DNA of 64,000 nt from Undaria pinnatifida (GCA_012845835.1 JABAKD010000011.1:7316381-7380380), one strand, 5' to 3'; shown: positions 52,601 to 62,814, numbered from the stretch's first letter. Made by a program: numbers and translations. The notes: generated from the letters alone by a model not told the origin.

Positions 52601-55212
52601 CGTCGGCACATGTATTCCGTCCTCATATAACGTATCTCCGTCGTATACAATAAATGTTCCTTCTGTCCGTCTTGGGCACACTCCGTAAACCTACTCCGTT
52701 TGAAGTTTCTAAGTCTGCATATTTGCATATGTATATTATACAAATTAAAATACACTCCAGCTGTGATATCGAATATTTTGTCGAAACTCATCTTTGCAAG
52801 CTGTGTGTGATACATATACTTCCGAACATCTGTATATTCCGTCTGTTCGTGTACATGTTTCGTCAGTCCCACAATATGAAAGATCTAGCAGGCACTAGCG
52901 ACACTACTTGAGAAGCTCTTACTATTAATATTAACAGTAATTTGGGCCAGGGGCTTGAATTATTACAGGAAGCAGTGTGTAGCCTGTATGTAGTCCACCA
53001 CCTGACATTTATCGATGTAAAACATGTTGATGGTTTTGCGAATATCTCGTGCAACAGCAGTCAAGCCAACATTTCAAAGTTTTTAGAAAAAAATCACAAG
53101 TAACTCCCACATAATAAACGGCAGCGGAATTCTGTCGGGTATACAGTAAAAAAGCGAACAGCTGTATTCTACAGTCTACCACATGGTACGCTGCAACAGT
53201 TAATAGTTGTTTAATCAAGAGTGCGTTCTGTACGGTACGTAAGAAAGTAAACAGGGGGTGATGGCTCGGTGAATATCCTCACGAAGTTTTCCATATGGTT
53301 CGATTGGCCTCAATACCCTATAATACTCGGCCTCAGTATCCTATAGAACACTCCGTTAACGTACGCTCGATACCGGTACCCGAAACGTCGGCAAGTTTGG
53401 TACGATCTCAATACCACCCCACACTTGGGTAAGTCGGTACGACCTCAACCCGGTACTCGACAATTCGATAAGCAGAGTATAGCGAGGGTACTCACCCTAC
53501 TGATGCGCGGCCTCAATACCCTCCCGAACACTCCGGTATGGGTCGGTACGAACTCAATACCGGTACCCGACTCTTCGGTACGTTCACTACGACCTCAAAA
53601 CTTGTGTAAGTCGGTCCGACCTCAACACGGACACCCGAAATTTAAGGGTATACCCGCGGTAATTACCCGACCGGTTTGGTTCGGTAGTGTATGGCCTTGA
53701 AACCATCTCCAACACTTCGGTATAGGTCGGTACAAACTCAACACCTGTACCCGACGCTTCAGCAAGTTCGGTACGACCTCAACATCGGTACCCGACACTC
53801 GGCACGTTCGGTACGACCTCAGTACATCTGTACCCGACACTTCTGTGATAAGTTCGTCACACGCCCACCAAAAATATACTAGTGACCGGTATACCGTACC
53901 GAAAACACCCTTGCTATGTACAAGGTATTAACATTCCACACATCGGACGGATCAGATCCCTATTGATGATCTTTGCGTTGCAGCAAAGATGTCAGGAGAC
54001 GATCAGTCAAAAGTGAAAACGTCCAAGCGGTCCAGGTTGTGAATCCGATCGTTCCACACTAAAACCTAGTAGTTTGACTTCAGTCAAGGCAAATTATGGC
54101 AACATTGCCGCCGGTCACGGGGTCAAAGTGCCGCCTCCTGACGTATTCGCCTTGCAAGGCAGATATATTCCTGGTCAATCATACACAATCTTCAAGGCCA
54201 ATGTATAGATCAGGTTGACGTGTGAGAGCCGGGTGATCTCCGTGGTGATATCAGGTATGGTGATACCAGGTACAGTCTAGCAATATATCATAGCAGTTAC
54301 AATAACTGTGGTATAACCGGGGCTGTTCACGGGTCATGACCCGGCCTGCGGGTCGGGCCCATGCATGTTTTTTCTAATTTGCCGGCCGAGTCGGGTCGGG
54401 TCGGGTCGGGTCGGGTCGGGTGGTGTTCGAAACTTCCCGGGTCGGATCGGGTCGGTTGGGGAGGTTTTAAATACTCATGGGCCGGGTCGGATCGGGTCGT
54501 GTCACCTTGACCCGACCCGGCCCGCGAGAAGTGATCCGGCCAAAGAAAAGCCCTGGTTATAACCTTAAGGGGGATAGTGTCACGGGGGTACACGCTCAGA
54601 AGGAGAACGGATTGGGTGAGAGCGGGATAATAGAGAAAATAGTGTTCAGAGCATTGTTGCGCTGAGAAGGTGAACGGATTGGGTGAGAGCGGGACAATAG
54701 AGATAATGGTGTTCAGAGCTTTGTTGTGGCAGCTTTATGCGTTTAGAACGAATTTTGAACTGTGCACACACCGTCAGAAAGAAAATTAAAAACTAATATA
54801 TCACGTTGCCGCGTGAGAGTCGGATGATCTGAATGATCTACGAACACAATGTTTCGACGAAATATTCCGTCTCACGGCTGTGCGTAGTGTATCTTAGCTT
54901 TTACAGTGTTTCCTGGTTTGGATCTGTACTGCACAGATCCCGCACACCGCACACAGCATCATAACGGCAGGTATACAGTTTGATCTATATGATCTACAGC
55001 ATATATATATGCAGATTTGTGATGTGTCCGGTATGTGTGATCTTTTTCACCTGCACGATGCCGGGGCTAAGCTCGGCGTCCTCATCGAGCTTGACGATAC
55101 GCGACCCCGCAGCCGCCGCCTCCCCCTTAAGCTCCTTTTCTATCAAGGAGGTCGCCTCCACTATCGCCTGCATGCACTGGATCGTATTCCTCCGGATGGC
55201 CATGCCGTGCAT
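37446..55212 (-). CDS. Heterotrimeric G-protein alpha subunit (partial gene, five exons found)
   Basis: G-alpha subunits are GTPases that carry signals from receptors to effectors at the inner membrane face. Minus-strand exons 55212-55051, 51141-51035, 41327-41154, 39926-39776 and 37622-37446 match the family in order: [11 protein letters not shown] and [20 protein letters not shown] of the helical domain, switch [18 protein letters not shown], the G4 base-specificity motif NKKDLF, and a C-terminal helix region. Junction phases agree wherever neighbours were found. Not found are the P-loop exon(s), expected beyond 55212, the exon with switch I (RxxTTGI) between 51035 and 41327, and the short last exon below 37446. 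The G5 region reads HIHVIASRV in place of the usual TCAT, keeping only the alanine. Introns reach about 9.7 kb if the switch I exon is ignored. Confidence 0.92.
37623..37785. repeat. Degenerate CACGGTCACGGACA minisatellite
   Basis: Words like GTCACGGTCACGGTCAAGGA and ACACGGTCACCGACAAGCAC recur over 160 bp in the G-alpha intron and abut the acceptor at 37623. Confidence 0.88.
38080..39440 (+). repeat. ~85-100 bp satellite in a G-alpha intron, with an inverted unit pair at its right end
   Basis: About a dozen units contain GTCGTTGCAACCGGTGTCCT, CTTTCACTGTTCAGCCTATC, AACTCAATCCAATCCATCTT and CTCCTGA. From about 39280 to 39440 the words appear as reverse complement (GATCGAGTTGATAGACTGAA and GAAAGAGGACATCCGTTGCA), so the array flips orientation near 39270. 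Confidence 0.9.
39554..39641 (-). pseudogene. Decayed partial copy of the G-alpha NKKD exon
   Basis: The minus strand reads [11 protein letters not shown] in one frame and [15 protein letters not shown] in another, against [13 protein letters not shown] and [15 protein letters not shown]. The donor (CAGG|GTGAGA) and about 25 bp of adjoining intron are also duplicated. The frame is broken and the 5' half missing, so it is a relic. Confidence 0.85.
39776..39926 (-). CDS. G-alpha exon (NKKD motif)
   Basis: It completes an Arg codon and encodes [35 protein letters not shown] and [19 protein letters not shown] is the guanine-specificity motif. The acceptor is CAATCAG and the donor AGG|GTGAGG (phase 0). 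A decayed partial copy lies about 135-220 bp further along the gene. Confidence 0.97.
41154..41327 (-). CDS. G-alpha exon (switch II)
   Basis: Starting with the third base of a codon, it encodes [30 protein letters not shown], then [20 protein letters not shown] and FEDTSVN plus [14 protein letters not shown] contains the catalytic Gln of switch II. The acceptor ACGTACAG and donor GTGAGC fit phase 2 on both sides. The unlocated exon before it must end in phase 2. Confidence 0.97.
41578..41677 (-). pseudogene. Decayed partial copy of the G-alpha switch II exon
   Basis: The minus strand reads [20 protein letters not shown] then [13 protein letters not shown], against [20 protein letters not shown] then [13 protein letters not shown] in the true exon about 350 bp away. 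The acceptor (CGTTACAG) is kept and the exon's last third is missing. The frame stays open, but the switch II arginines are altered. Confidence 0.87.
42786..43955 (+). repeat. Three spaced copies of a ~50 bp word
   Basis: TTGACGCCGCGTTGGCGGCG GATGCAACGCTTTTTTAGAA (42786), TTGACGTTGCGTCGGCGGCT GATGCAACGCTTTTTTCAGA (about 43660) and TTGACGTTGCGTAGGCGGAG (about 43908) recur with related flanks containing AATGGCAGAAAAA. A plus-strand ORF of 137 codons (42870-43283) lies between copies. It has an ATG but no recognisable domain and may be chance. Confidence 0.75.
44400..44660 (-). repeat. Dispersed repeat related to 17040-17265 (inverted)
   Basis: GACTCGCCGAACACCTCACG GCGCTTCGCGCTTAG is the reverse complement of the core of the 17040-17265 copy. 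It is followed by GCATAGTAGTGATGCGAGGA TCTATGG, which also resembles 21497-21605. Confidence 0.6.
45590..46020. repeat. GC-rich long inverted repeat with coding-like texture
   Basis: The left arm (about 45590-45780) carries GCGGATGCCACTGTCCGCTT, ATCGATAAGGCGTTG and GGCTACCTCTGCCTGAAGGG. The right arm (about 45880-46020) is the reverse complement with some 15-20% change (CCCTCCAGGCAGAGGTAGCC, ACCAAGCTTCACGCGAAGTT, AAGCGGACAGCGGCATCCGC). The spacer reads [20 protein letters not shown] on the minus strand after a CTAG. Several frames are open, none is recognised. It may be a foldback element or a duplicated, inverted exon. Confidence 0.7.
46470..47420 (+). repeat. ~145-150 bp satellite, about seven units
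   Basis: Each unit contains CGAACGCAATATGCGGCGAG ATTACGAGTTTGTTCCTC, TCGTCTCATCAAGGGGGCGT GTTGGATTATGGACTTTGAG GTCCATACGTATCTAGCTGA and a variable CACTACGCACGAG segment. Inverted relatives are at 26815-27065. Confidence 0.93.
48705..48790. repeat. Degenerate CTCCTCCTC/CTGCTGCTA triplet tract
   Basis: CTCCTCCTCCTCCACCTCCT is followed by CCACTGCTGCTACTGCTACC. It is followed at 48820-48960 by a copy of the repeat also present at 5950-6150. Confidence 0.7.
49308..49425. repeat. (CAGCAG/CAACAG)n triplet microsatellite
   Basis: AGCAGCAGCAACAACGGCAG continues as mixed AGC, AAC and AGT triplets for about 115 bp. It creates Ser/Asn- and Leu-repeat frames on the two strands that are not genes. Confidence 0.95.
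49850..50945 (-). repeat. Repeated block around GTGACGTTCGACGGTTTC, with an R1 fragment
   Basis: GGTTGGCCTTGAATTATGAC GTTCGACGGTTTCAGTACTA and CCAGCCAACGTTGGTATATC GCAAACACC (49873-50012) recur at 50740-50850 with changes. Two further tandem words TTTGGCATCTCGCAAACACG TTACATATGCGAGGCAGCGT follow to 50935. An inverted R1 copy lies at 50050-50150. Confidence 0.8.
51035..51141 (-). CDS. G-alpha exon (helical domain, end)
   Basis: It encodes [20 protein letters not shown] then [15 protein letters not shown] and the first two bases of an Arg codon. LW-x-x-x-x-IQ-x-x-Y-x-R and the D-x-A-x-YF motif are characteristic. The acceptor AATGAAG has a modest pyrimidine tract; the donor is GTAAGG (phase 2). 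Confidence 0.92.
51150..51990. repeat. G-rich low-complexity region with an R2 fragment
   Basis: GGGGTGGAG, GGGGTGGGG and similar purine-rich words fill this intron stretch next to the G-alpha exon at 51035-51141; on the gene's strand it is C-rich. An R2 fragment sits at 51344-51412. Confidence 0.85.
51990..52205 (+). repeat. Dispersed repeat family R2 (full copy)
   Basis: CATTTGTTGCTTGCCTTGGT CATTTGACCATTGACCACGC, CGAGACGGAGCACCGTCCCT and ACACCTCCAACATTTGGGCG end near CCACCATCTATCTCCTAGGA. Poly-G precedes the copy and a further G-rich tract (52220-52450) follows it. Confidence 0.8.
52745..52820 (+). repeat. R1 fragment
   Basis: AAAATACACTCCAGCTGTGA, GTCGAAACTCATCTTTGCAA and GCTGTGTGTGAT give the terminal part of R1 only. 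Confidence 0.8.
53285..53870 (+). repeat. Degenerate repeats of CGGTACGACCTCAACACCGGTACCCGA
   Basis: GTTCGGTACGACCTCAAC, ACCGGTACCCGACACTTCGG and GGTCGGTACGAACTCAATAC recur about every 40-50 bp, some ten times. Many contain the palindrome GGTACC or CGGTACCG. Confidence 0.88.
54383..54530. repeat. (GGGTC)n pentamers with an inverted (GACCC) partner
   Basis: GTCGGGTCGGGTCGGGTCGG runs from about 54388, with later GGGTCGGATCGGGTCG words; TTGACCCGACCCGGCCCGCG at about 54508 is the opposite orientation, so the stretch can fold back. A 60 bp direct repeat (GGAGAACGGATTGGGTGAGA / GAAGGTGAACGGATTGGGTG) follows at 54600-54720. Confidence 0.85.
55051..55212 (-). CDS. G-alpha exon (helical domain start)
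   Basis: It encodes 54 residues in phase 0, beginning [20 protein letters not shown] and ending [14 protein letters not shown]-x-IQ-x-M-x-AI is typical of the first helical-domain helix. The acceptor is GTACTCAG and the donor GTGAAA. Confidence 0.87.
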
Positions 55213-55859
55213 CTGAGTACCGGTGAGGATGGATGCAACCGGTGCAGCGCGGCGAACGGGGTGGGGCCAAGAGGAACGGTAAAACAAGGAAAGTCGGTGT
55301 GTGCGACTTCTGATTTACCGAGTACCGAGCACCAGCAAGAGGGGCGGGTTAACCATATGGTGGTTCGCGTGTGCGAGTACACATATATACAGTACCGAGT
55401 ACCGAGTACCGAGTACCAGGGTATCAAATATAAAACACCGAGCACGACGAAACCTGGAGGGATTGGGCGACGAATTTAACACTACTTACACCTTTTACAC
55501 CAGGTAGTTCATAGCACTGTTACACGATTAACCACTTGGAACTAAAACAGGACACTGACTGTTATACGAGTACGACAAGGGATAAAAAGCTCCTACGTTG
55601 GGCCCGGCGAGTCATACGCCTAGCCCAGCGCCGAATGTTCCAAGGTTGCAGAACGCGATTCTCCTATTATAGCACTTCACCCTTTTAGCGCCGCCCCCCC
55701 ATTACATGGGCACTAAACACTTGGAATAATTACTTGTATTAATGGGACATTTTCTGGGAGTTGAAAAAGGGTTGATCAATTCATATACTCTTGAGTTGGG
55801 CCCAGGGACTATGGATATGGGATGGGATTATGAATATGGCCTTGGAGACCGGCGTTCCC

Positions 55860-56410
55860 GGTGGTCTATCAGCTGTGGTAAACCTCGTGCGGTAACTGCT
55901 AAAAACGTCAATTGCTAAAAACGTCCATTTGGCGAGTCCGAGCTATTAGAGATACACCGCAATCTCGTGCGGCAACCGCTAACCAACTTCAATTTTCTCG
56001 CGAGTCTGACCGGATATTCGTAGAGATAAACCATAACCACTGAGCTACGTATGCAGTCCGCGCTGTAGCCACCGAGCTATGCACTCGACGCTGACTGCAT
56101 AGCTCAATGGTCATGGTGTACCTCTAATACGACATAAATCCGAGCTGTTACGAGATACCTGGTAAACCATGATCACTCAGCTATGCAGTCAGCGCTGACT
56201 GCGTAGCTCAGTGATCATGGTGACGACGAAAAGTACGAGCCTGCCACCGGTGGCAATATCGATAAACCTCTAACTTCTATACCTGATATACATCATGCTA
56301 CCGCCGACTTCATGAGTGCATGCCTCCATCCGGTGGTCAAGTGATAAACCTCGTACCAGGTAACTCCCTACTAATCAGGTCGATTTAGCGAGTTCGAGCC
56401 CCTCGACGAA
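55860..56410 (+). repeat. tRNA-like repeat cluster with large palindromes
   Basis: TAAACCTCGTGCGGTAACTG CTAA and GGCGAGTCCGAGCTATTAGA GATA recur. The words GCGTAGCTCAGTGATCATGG and GCATAGCTCAATGGTCATGG resemble a tRNA D-arm / box A, and GCGAGTTCGAGCCCCTCG (56390) resembles box B. No complete cloverleaf could be drawn. A related sequence lies at 1220-1480 and another at 61430-61580. Confidence 0.5.
56166..56221. repeat. 56 bp near-perfect palindrome
   Basis: ACCATGATCACTCAGCTATG CAGTCAGC is followed by GCTGACTGCGTAGCTCAGTG ATCATGGT. Only two positions per arm fail to pair, one of them a T/G pair in RNA. The right arm includes the box A-like TAGCTCAGTG. A more degraded partner lies at 56035-56120. 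Confidence 0.92.
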
Positions 56411-57359
56411 CTTCCTCTCGCTAACATTGACACGCAGAAAACGCCTACGCTTGTGTTTGCACAATTTAACGCCAGTCGATGAGGGAAAAAATGCTGATTC
56501 CTTCTTGCGATTAAAACGAAGGCATGCACCGCCCTCGAGGGCGCGCGGGCGCGGGGAGGGAAGGGGGGGGCTATGTGACCCCGGACTTGAAATACTGTAC
56601 GAAAAAAGAGGGAGCCGAAGAACAGTAGTTCAAAGGAAAAAAATGTGATGAATCAGAAAAAAAAGAAAAGAAGTCGCACGCGAGCGTCATCACTTAAGAC
56701 AGTCATGTTTTGGGCCCAGCTTCAAATTGTTGTATGAGGCGGGGTTCGTCCTACACCGTCAACAATTATCGAACAGACTGATCCTCGTACGTGTATTCCA
56801 CCGTCCGTTCGTACGTATATGTGACACCAAAACACCAACCGTACTTAGCTCGTGACCGTAGTAAGTACACATATAGCACACCCCTCGTATTAGTCGCACG
56901 TCGCGGGGATCAGCGAGAAATCCATTAATTGCTAATTGCGCATTCGCCTGACTGTCCGGTACCAGCTATCACGTCACACGATACGTACGCGTACGATGCG
57001 TGGGTTTCTTCGCATTAACCTGCATTAATAACTATCCATGTTAACCAACGAATATTAACTGACACTTTTACTTCGCGGCCACAGGGCTCGTCTCTCTGTG
57101 TGAGGCATCAGCACGGACACGGACACTGGTTGTGCTGGAGGTAGACGGGTGCAAATGTCAGTTTAGTGTGAAAGCACACACACTGCACGGACGTTTTATT
57201 CCGGCACACTCATGGAATCTCAGAGTAGAAAAGTGGTAGCAGTACGAACGTATTATAAGAATCGGGTCAAACCGTTCATTCTACGTTCTTTTTTTTTTAT
57301 ATACTCATCTCATAGTCTACATTTTTTTTTTTTTTTCTTTTTTTTTTTGCACACTACTA

Positions 57360-57495
57360 CTTTCCAGCTGCTGGACAAGCCGTGGTCACAGGTGTCGTCC
57401 CTTCTCCCCCACGGTTCTTGCCTTCAATTTTTATCGCGCATAGGGTCCAGCAATCCCACTGCTCGTCGATTTTTCATCTAGTGTTGCTAACTCAC
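57360..57495 (-). mobile_element. SINE-like copy, 3' part only
   Basis: GGACAAGCCGTGGTCACAGG TGTCGTCCCTTCTCCCCCAC, GGTTCTTGCCTTCA, CGCGCATAGGGTCCAGCAAT and GCTCGTCGATTTTTCATC match the 60170-60475 copy. The tRNA-like head is not present. Confidence 0.65.
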
Positions 57496-58414
57496 GACTT
57501 CCACCGGGGCGACCGGCATGTATACATGATACCCAACGACATCAGACACACCCAGTTTTCGTGTTCATTCTTCATCCTAGAGAGACAATGTAGAGAGATG
57601 CAAACCCCGCGACCCAAGGCCACAAACTACGAGGCAGAGCCAATATGTCGCAAACACGCACAGCAACAGCCAGCAAAAGTGAAAGGAGATACAGACCCAC
57701 AACTTCTTTTTTTTTTTTTGTTCGCCCGTGGTTTCGTTTTTTCGCTTTGATGTTTTGATTCGCCGGAAAAGAGAAAAACAAAAAATAAAAGGAAGAGCCG
57801 AAGGGCGGAAAGGAGGAACAATGCGTCGTATACGCCTACATGCAGCTAGTCAGTAGTAGTACCAGGTAGTGCCCTAATTTTTTCACGTGAAAACAATTTC
57901 GAATCGTAAACATTATTCAGTATTAACCATGATATTTTTTTACCGCGATACCGACCTGGCACGACCTGGCACAGCAGCAGCAGTACCGGGTATCGCGGAT
58001 CTGGTACTCGAGTATGAGTATAAAGACATGTCGACCAATTTGCACGCTTGTTCGTGCGCGAGCCACGGCAAAACTTGTAAACTTCACGGTGCTGGACGTT
58101 TGAAAACATACATGCATACAGTCACGGCAAGCGCACGTCGTTCTGTACGTGGCTGCAACCGAACTACGGAGCCTGGACTGTACACTGACAGGGTGATATA
58201 GGCAAATAAATTGGCCGTACAGACGTACCTCATCTTGTGCTGGTACGTGAGTACGCATGTACGCAAGTACTATCATTGTATCTCCGTAACCACAGCCAAC
58301 AGGTGCTTCTGTACGCGACTACTCGTCCCTTATCCGTCGTATTATATAGAGGACAGCAAAAAGTACAGAGGGAGCGGGTAGAGGGTATAATAACGGACTC
58401 TAGATTTTTTTACG

Positions 58415-58538
58415 TGTGAGAAAACAACAGCAACAACAACAACAAAAACAACAACAAAAACAACAACAAAAACAACAACAAAAACAACAACAAAAACAAC
58501 AACAAAAACAACAAAAACAACAACAACAAAAACAACAA

Positions 58539-58586
<48 letters not shown>

Positions 58587-58665
58587 CTAAAGCTTTATTT
58601 TTCCCCATCCGCCGGAGGATAATGAGCAACAAAAACAACAACAACAACAACAACAACAACATCAA
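58415..58665. repeat. (CAA)n / (CAACAACAAAAA)n microsatellite
   Basis: CAACAACAAAAACAACAACA units turn into pure CAA and resume after a short interruption at 58588-58624. Open frames here are poly-Gln or poly-Val/Leu artefacts. Confidence 0.97.
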
Positions 58666-60169
58666 TAATACTATAGGAGCAAAGTGTAGAGTACTCGAAA
58701 CATCCCCGTATCATACCGGTAGTACGTATCATATCACACACACTAAAATATGAAAAACGAAAGTGTCCGCAACCCGCCACTCCTCGGCACGCGACTCCGT
58801 CGGCCGGATGCAGCAGCAGTACGCAGTATTCCATCGTGCAACATATTCGATACGTGAATATTATTTCTATAGACCAAGGCTCGTTCAGAAGGTCGCACCT
58901 CGAGTTGCGCCGGAAAGTAAAAGCGATGAGATGCCAAAAAAAAAAAACTTCGTGCGGATTTGCGCGCGTCAGACTGAATAACTGAAGACGCCCGCTTTAT
59001 CCGGCGTTTCCCCGGGCGTGCTCGTTGGTTATTGCAAGGTACCACTAATAGCGCTGCATCTGGCTGATGCTACCACCTGTAGCTGCCGGTGCTAGTGCTG
59101 CTAGTGCTGCTCATGGGGTGGCGCATAAGTATGGGCGTGCACAGGGTGGCGCGTACTTTAGTTTATTGCGCTCTCGTCCGCTAGCTTGCGGCGTTCCCAG
59201 TCTCAGCTCCTGCCCCCCACCCCCTGCCTGAAATGAGTACACCCCCCACTCCGACCCCACTCCGACCCCCCGCCTCGCCCCTATGTTCCGTGTTCCGCAT
59301 CCCGGAGAGAAAAAGCAGAGAAAAAGCAGAGAAAAACAAAATCTCATCCACAAAACCAAAATAGTATGTACGTAGTGAGAAGATGTAAGAATGATTAAAC
59401 ACTTGTGGACTTCAGAAATCGGGGTTCAGCTGAAATATGACGCCAGAAAACGTGCACCGTCAAGGGTGCACGGCTTGGGTGTTCCAACCAAAAAAACTAC
59501 CAGAGGGTAGCAATACATTAATAGCGCTTAGCCCCTTTACAGCTGGAACCCCTTTTGGGGGGAAAATTTACTTGGAATTAGTATAGGGCGGGGTTTGGGG
59601 GCTCTAAAGGGGATAATTAACAGCAGTAGTACCATTTAGAACCTTCACCCGTGATTTTGGGGGCAACTTAGTTGAAATTAGAGAGGTTTGGAGTGGTCAA
59701 AATTCGTCACAGGTGAAGGCAAATTGAGGCAAAATTACAAAATTACTGTCTTGTCAAGAGGTGAAAGTACTGGCTGTCTCCTTCCTCTTGACGACCTTAC
59801 CTTTTAGGAGTTGGTTCAGAGGGAGGGATAACGCGACAAAACAGAATTGGACGGTTGAGGCATTGACCACACCAAGCAGCCCGGGCTGCTACCAGTTAAG
59901 GCATGGTACAAAATTAGATGTGTACCCTTGTAGTCGATAGGGCCCGAGCTAATATATGAAAACAGGATGGATGCACGACGCACGATACCGGCATATCCGG
60001 TATGATAAACCCTGGTAAATAGTACGGCCGGTGCTCTCTTCTTCATCGCGAACACAGAGAGAAGAAGCTCGGAAACACCACAACTCAATTCAAAATGTGA
60101 AGGTCCTCCCGTCTCCCGGTCCCCCGTGGATCTCATAATGGCCAACATAATTTTTTGTTTTTTTTGCAC

Positions 60170-60475
60170 ACTTCTACTTTCCAGCTTCTGGACAACAAGC
60201 AGTGGTCACTGGTGTCGTCCCTTCCCCCCCCCCCCGGTTCTTGCCTTCATCTTTTTCTCACGCATAGGGTTGAGCAATCCCACACTGCTCGTGGATTTTT
60301 CATCGACTGTTGCTAACTCACGCTCCCGCGCTTTCCGCTAGTCAATTTGTGCGCAAGAAAAAGTCCCCACGAATTTATACGAGTATGCACTCGGGGAATT
60401 CGAACTCACGAAACCGACCTATACCAGGCTCGAGGATAACCTGATACATACGCCACCGCCCCGGTATATACCACG
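60170..60475 (-). mobile_element. tRNA-derived SINE-like copy (full)
   Basis: On the minus strand the order is box A-like GGTGGCGTATGTATCAGG, box B-like GTGAGTTCGAATTCCCC, GAGTGCATACTCGT, ATTCGTGGGGACTTTTTCTT GCGCAC, AAAGCGCGGGAGCGTGAGTT AGCAAC, CGATGAAAAATCCACGAGCA and ACCACTGCTTG-TGTCCAG. The same order is present at 8832-9135. Confidence 0.65.
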
Positions 60476-60964
60476 ACCAACCGCTCTTCTCGAGATTAAC
60501 TTCTAACGTTTGGTCGATTGTTACTGTTGTTTAGTGATAATAAACGAAATATCAGTTTGTAGAATATGATGCCGGTAAATCACGTCGTGCGAGCACTATC
60601 TGTGTACTTAGCGTGGCTATTTTTAAATAACTTACAATGTATTAAAATAATTGCTATGATTTTCAGATTACGTAAAACCATTCAGAAATTTTTGAGAGCC
60701 GGTCGTGCGTGCGTGCGCGCGGTACCATGTCGTGATGGCGTGCTTACACTTACATACATACAGAATAAAATTGTTGTTGGTTTTGCGGCTGGTCGGTTGC
60801 GCCGAGCAGGATCGTGCCGAGCCGAGCCGAGCGAAGCCCGTCCGCGGTGTCTGTCTCGTTTTGGCGGGGAGGGATTCTGAACGCATATTACACGGCCACC
60901 TCCGCGTCACCCGGTCGGAGATCTGCTGCTTTATCCCCGTCCTCATTCCCCTCGTTTTCCGCTA

Positions 60965-61060
60965 GCGGGGGGGGGGGGGGGCGGGCGGAGTTGGAGGGTG
61001 GTCGGGGGAGGGGGGGGTGGAGTTGAAGGATGGTCGGGAGAGGGGCGAGGGGGTGGCATC
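60965..61060. repeat. G-rich tract
   Basis: GGGGGGCGGGCGGAGTTGGA GGGTGGTCGGGGGAGG is followed by a near repeat. The surrounding 59050-60120 and 61570-62810 stretches contain no gene or clear repeat family that I could recognise. Confidence 0.7.
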
Positions 61061-62814
61061 CCCTTGCTTCTCCCTGCCTTATTAAATGGACCTACGCCAC
61101 CCATGCTCTCCACACCCACAAACCAGCGGGGGTGATGAGGCGACGGAGTCAAACTGCGGCGACTCTTTGATCGACAACGAAAATCAACTGACTGCAGGAC
61201 TCGCGCGTATTAATATCTGATATTTTCAACCAGGATTTTTGGACACTCTACAAACCAATAAACTGCCAAATAAATTGCCCGCAGATTTCCGGCTCTTCGA
61301 ATCGATTATCGTAGGAACAAAATGCCGTCTGGGGGTGGTGTGGTCGAGGTCCACGAGTTACGATCAGTTATGGGATGGAGAATCAGAAGCACTACTTGTA
61401 TACGAGTATAGCGTGGGTAATCACTGTTCGATCGGAGTCGACGAGGGAAGAAAGCTGCTGAATTATTCTCGCCATGAAAAAAAAACGCGCATACCGCACG
61501 TAGTGAGAAGAGGGAAGAATTTTTAGCTACTTAGTGACCCCGGGTTCGAATTACGTTATGAGATGAAGAATCAGCATGGACACTCTGTGTGTACTCTATA
61601 ATAATACCAGTATAATCGTAGTGATGACGTGGTTTGGTATCAAAGAAGACAACACACACGGCGGCAGTCTTGGCTGTTATTAATAGTAATGCCATTGATT
61701 GTTGACAAAGTTTCATGCGTGTGATACCAATATAAATAAAAAAGATCGACCGCCTGCCAGTAACTCCGCGATGATGCATAGCTCTGTTGTTGATATTCTC
61801 AAACGGTATGCCATGACATGATATCATTGATAAGGAGTATTTTTTCGAGACTACCACCAGATGTAGTGCAATCTACTACTAAATGAAGCCTTTGTCGTCC
61901 GCCGTCCGTAATGCAACTCTCCAACTCTCCACGTATCACATACATGTTACGCACATAGGCTTATGTATCATACGATACGCTTTCATCTCATAATGACTCA
62001 ACACCGGAGGCATTGCCGGAACTCAGGTCGGAAAAAATACCAAAAATAAGACAGGCTAGATGTCACCCTAGCTTGTGTGTACGAGTATATCACACAAAGA
62101 GAGCATCATCCTCATGAACACGCTCGAAGCTGAGGTTTCTCGGAGCTCAGCAAATGGCCAGAAAGTAGCGTTAGAACAGCATTATTAGCATATTATTAAT
62201 TTAATAATACAAAACCACCGCTAGTCCAAACACACAACAAACTGGTACAGAAGCAACAACGGGCCAGCGGGGGAAAAGACAACCCGAAAAACTCCAAAAA
62301 CAAAACAAAAAACGAAAAACAGGGCTCACCACGCCGGGTCCTCTCGAGAAGTTTTACGAGTTACATTGAAGAGTATAATGTTTTCGTTTTCATTCTTCGT
62401 TCTTCCTTCTTCCAGCGAGTGGGCAGGCACGTGTTCTACAGGCACGGTGGGTGAATAAAATATGAAGTTACTGCTCGTTTTAGCCGCCTCCCCTACGTTT
62501 ACTCGAGGAACCTAGAATTCTGAACCAAAAGAATAAATGTTTGTTACCTGATTTTCAAAAAGAAGGAAGCCTCGTACTACTATTAATACTGTAAGAATGC
62601 TAATTCGTGCACCCTTCCTCGTGTCACCGATCAACAGCGACAAGCCGATAACAAACACTACGTCGAATAGTCGAAAAGCATAAAAATAAAGGACAGTACC
62701 GCTACTACTAGTACTGTTGCTTAGCTCGACTTCTAGCTTCGCTTGGCATGATGGGTGCCCTACGATGCATCCGAATGAATGGTAAACAAATGTGACTATG
62801 GATAATACTATATA

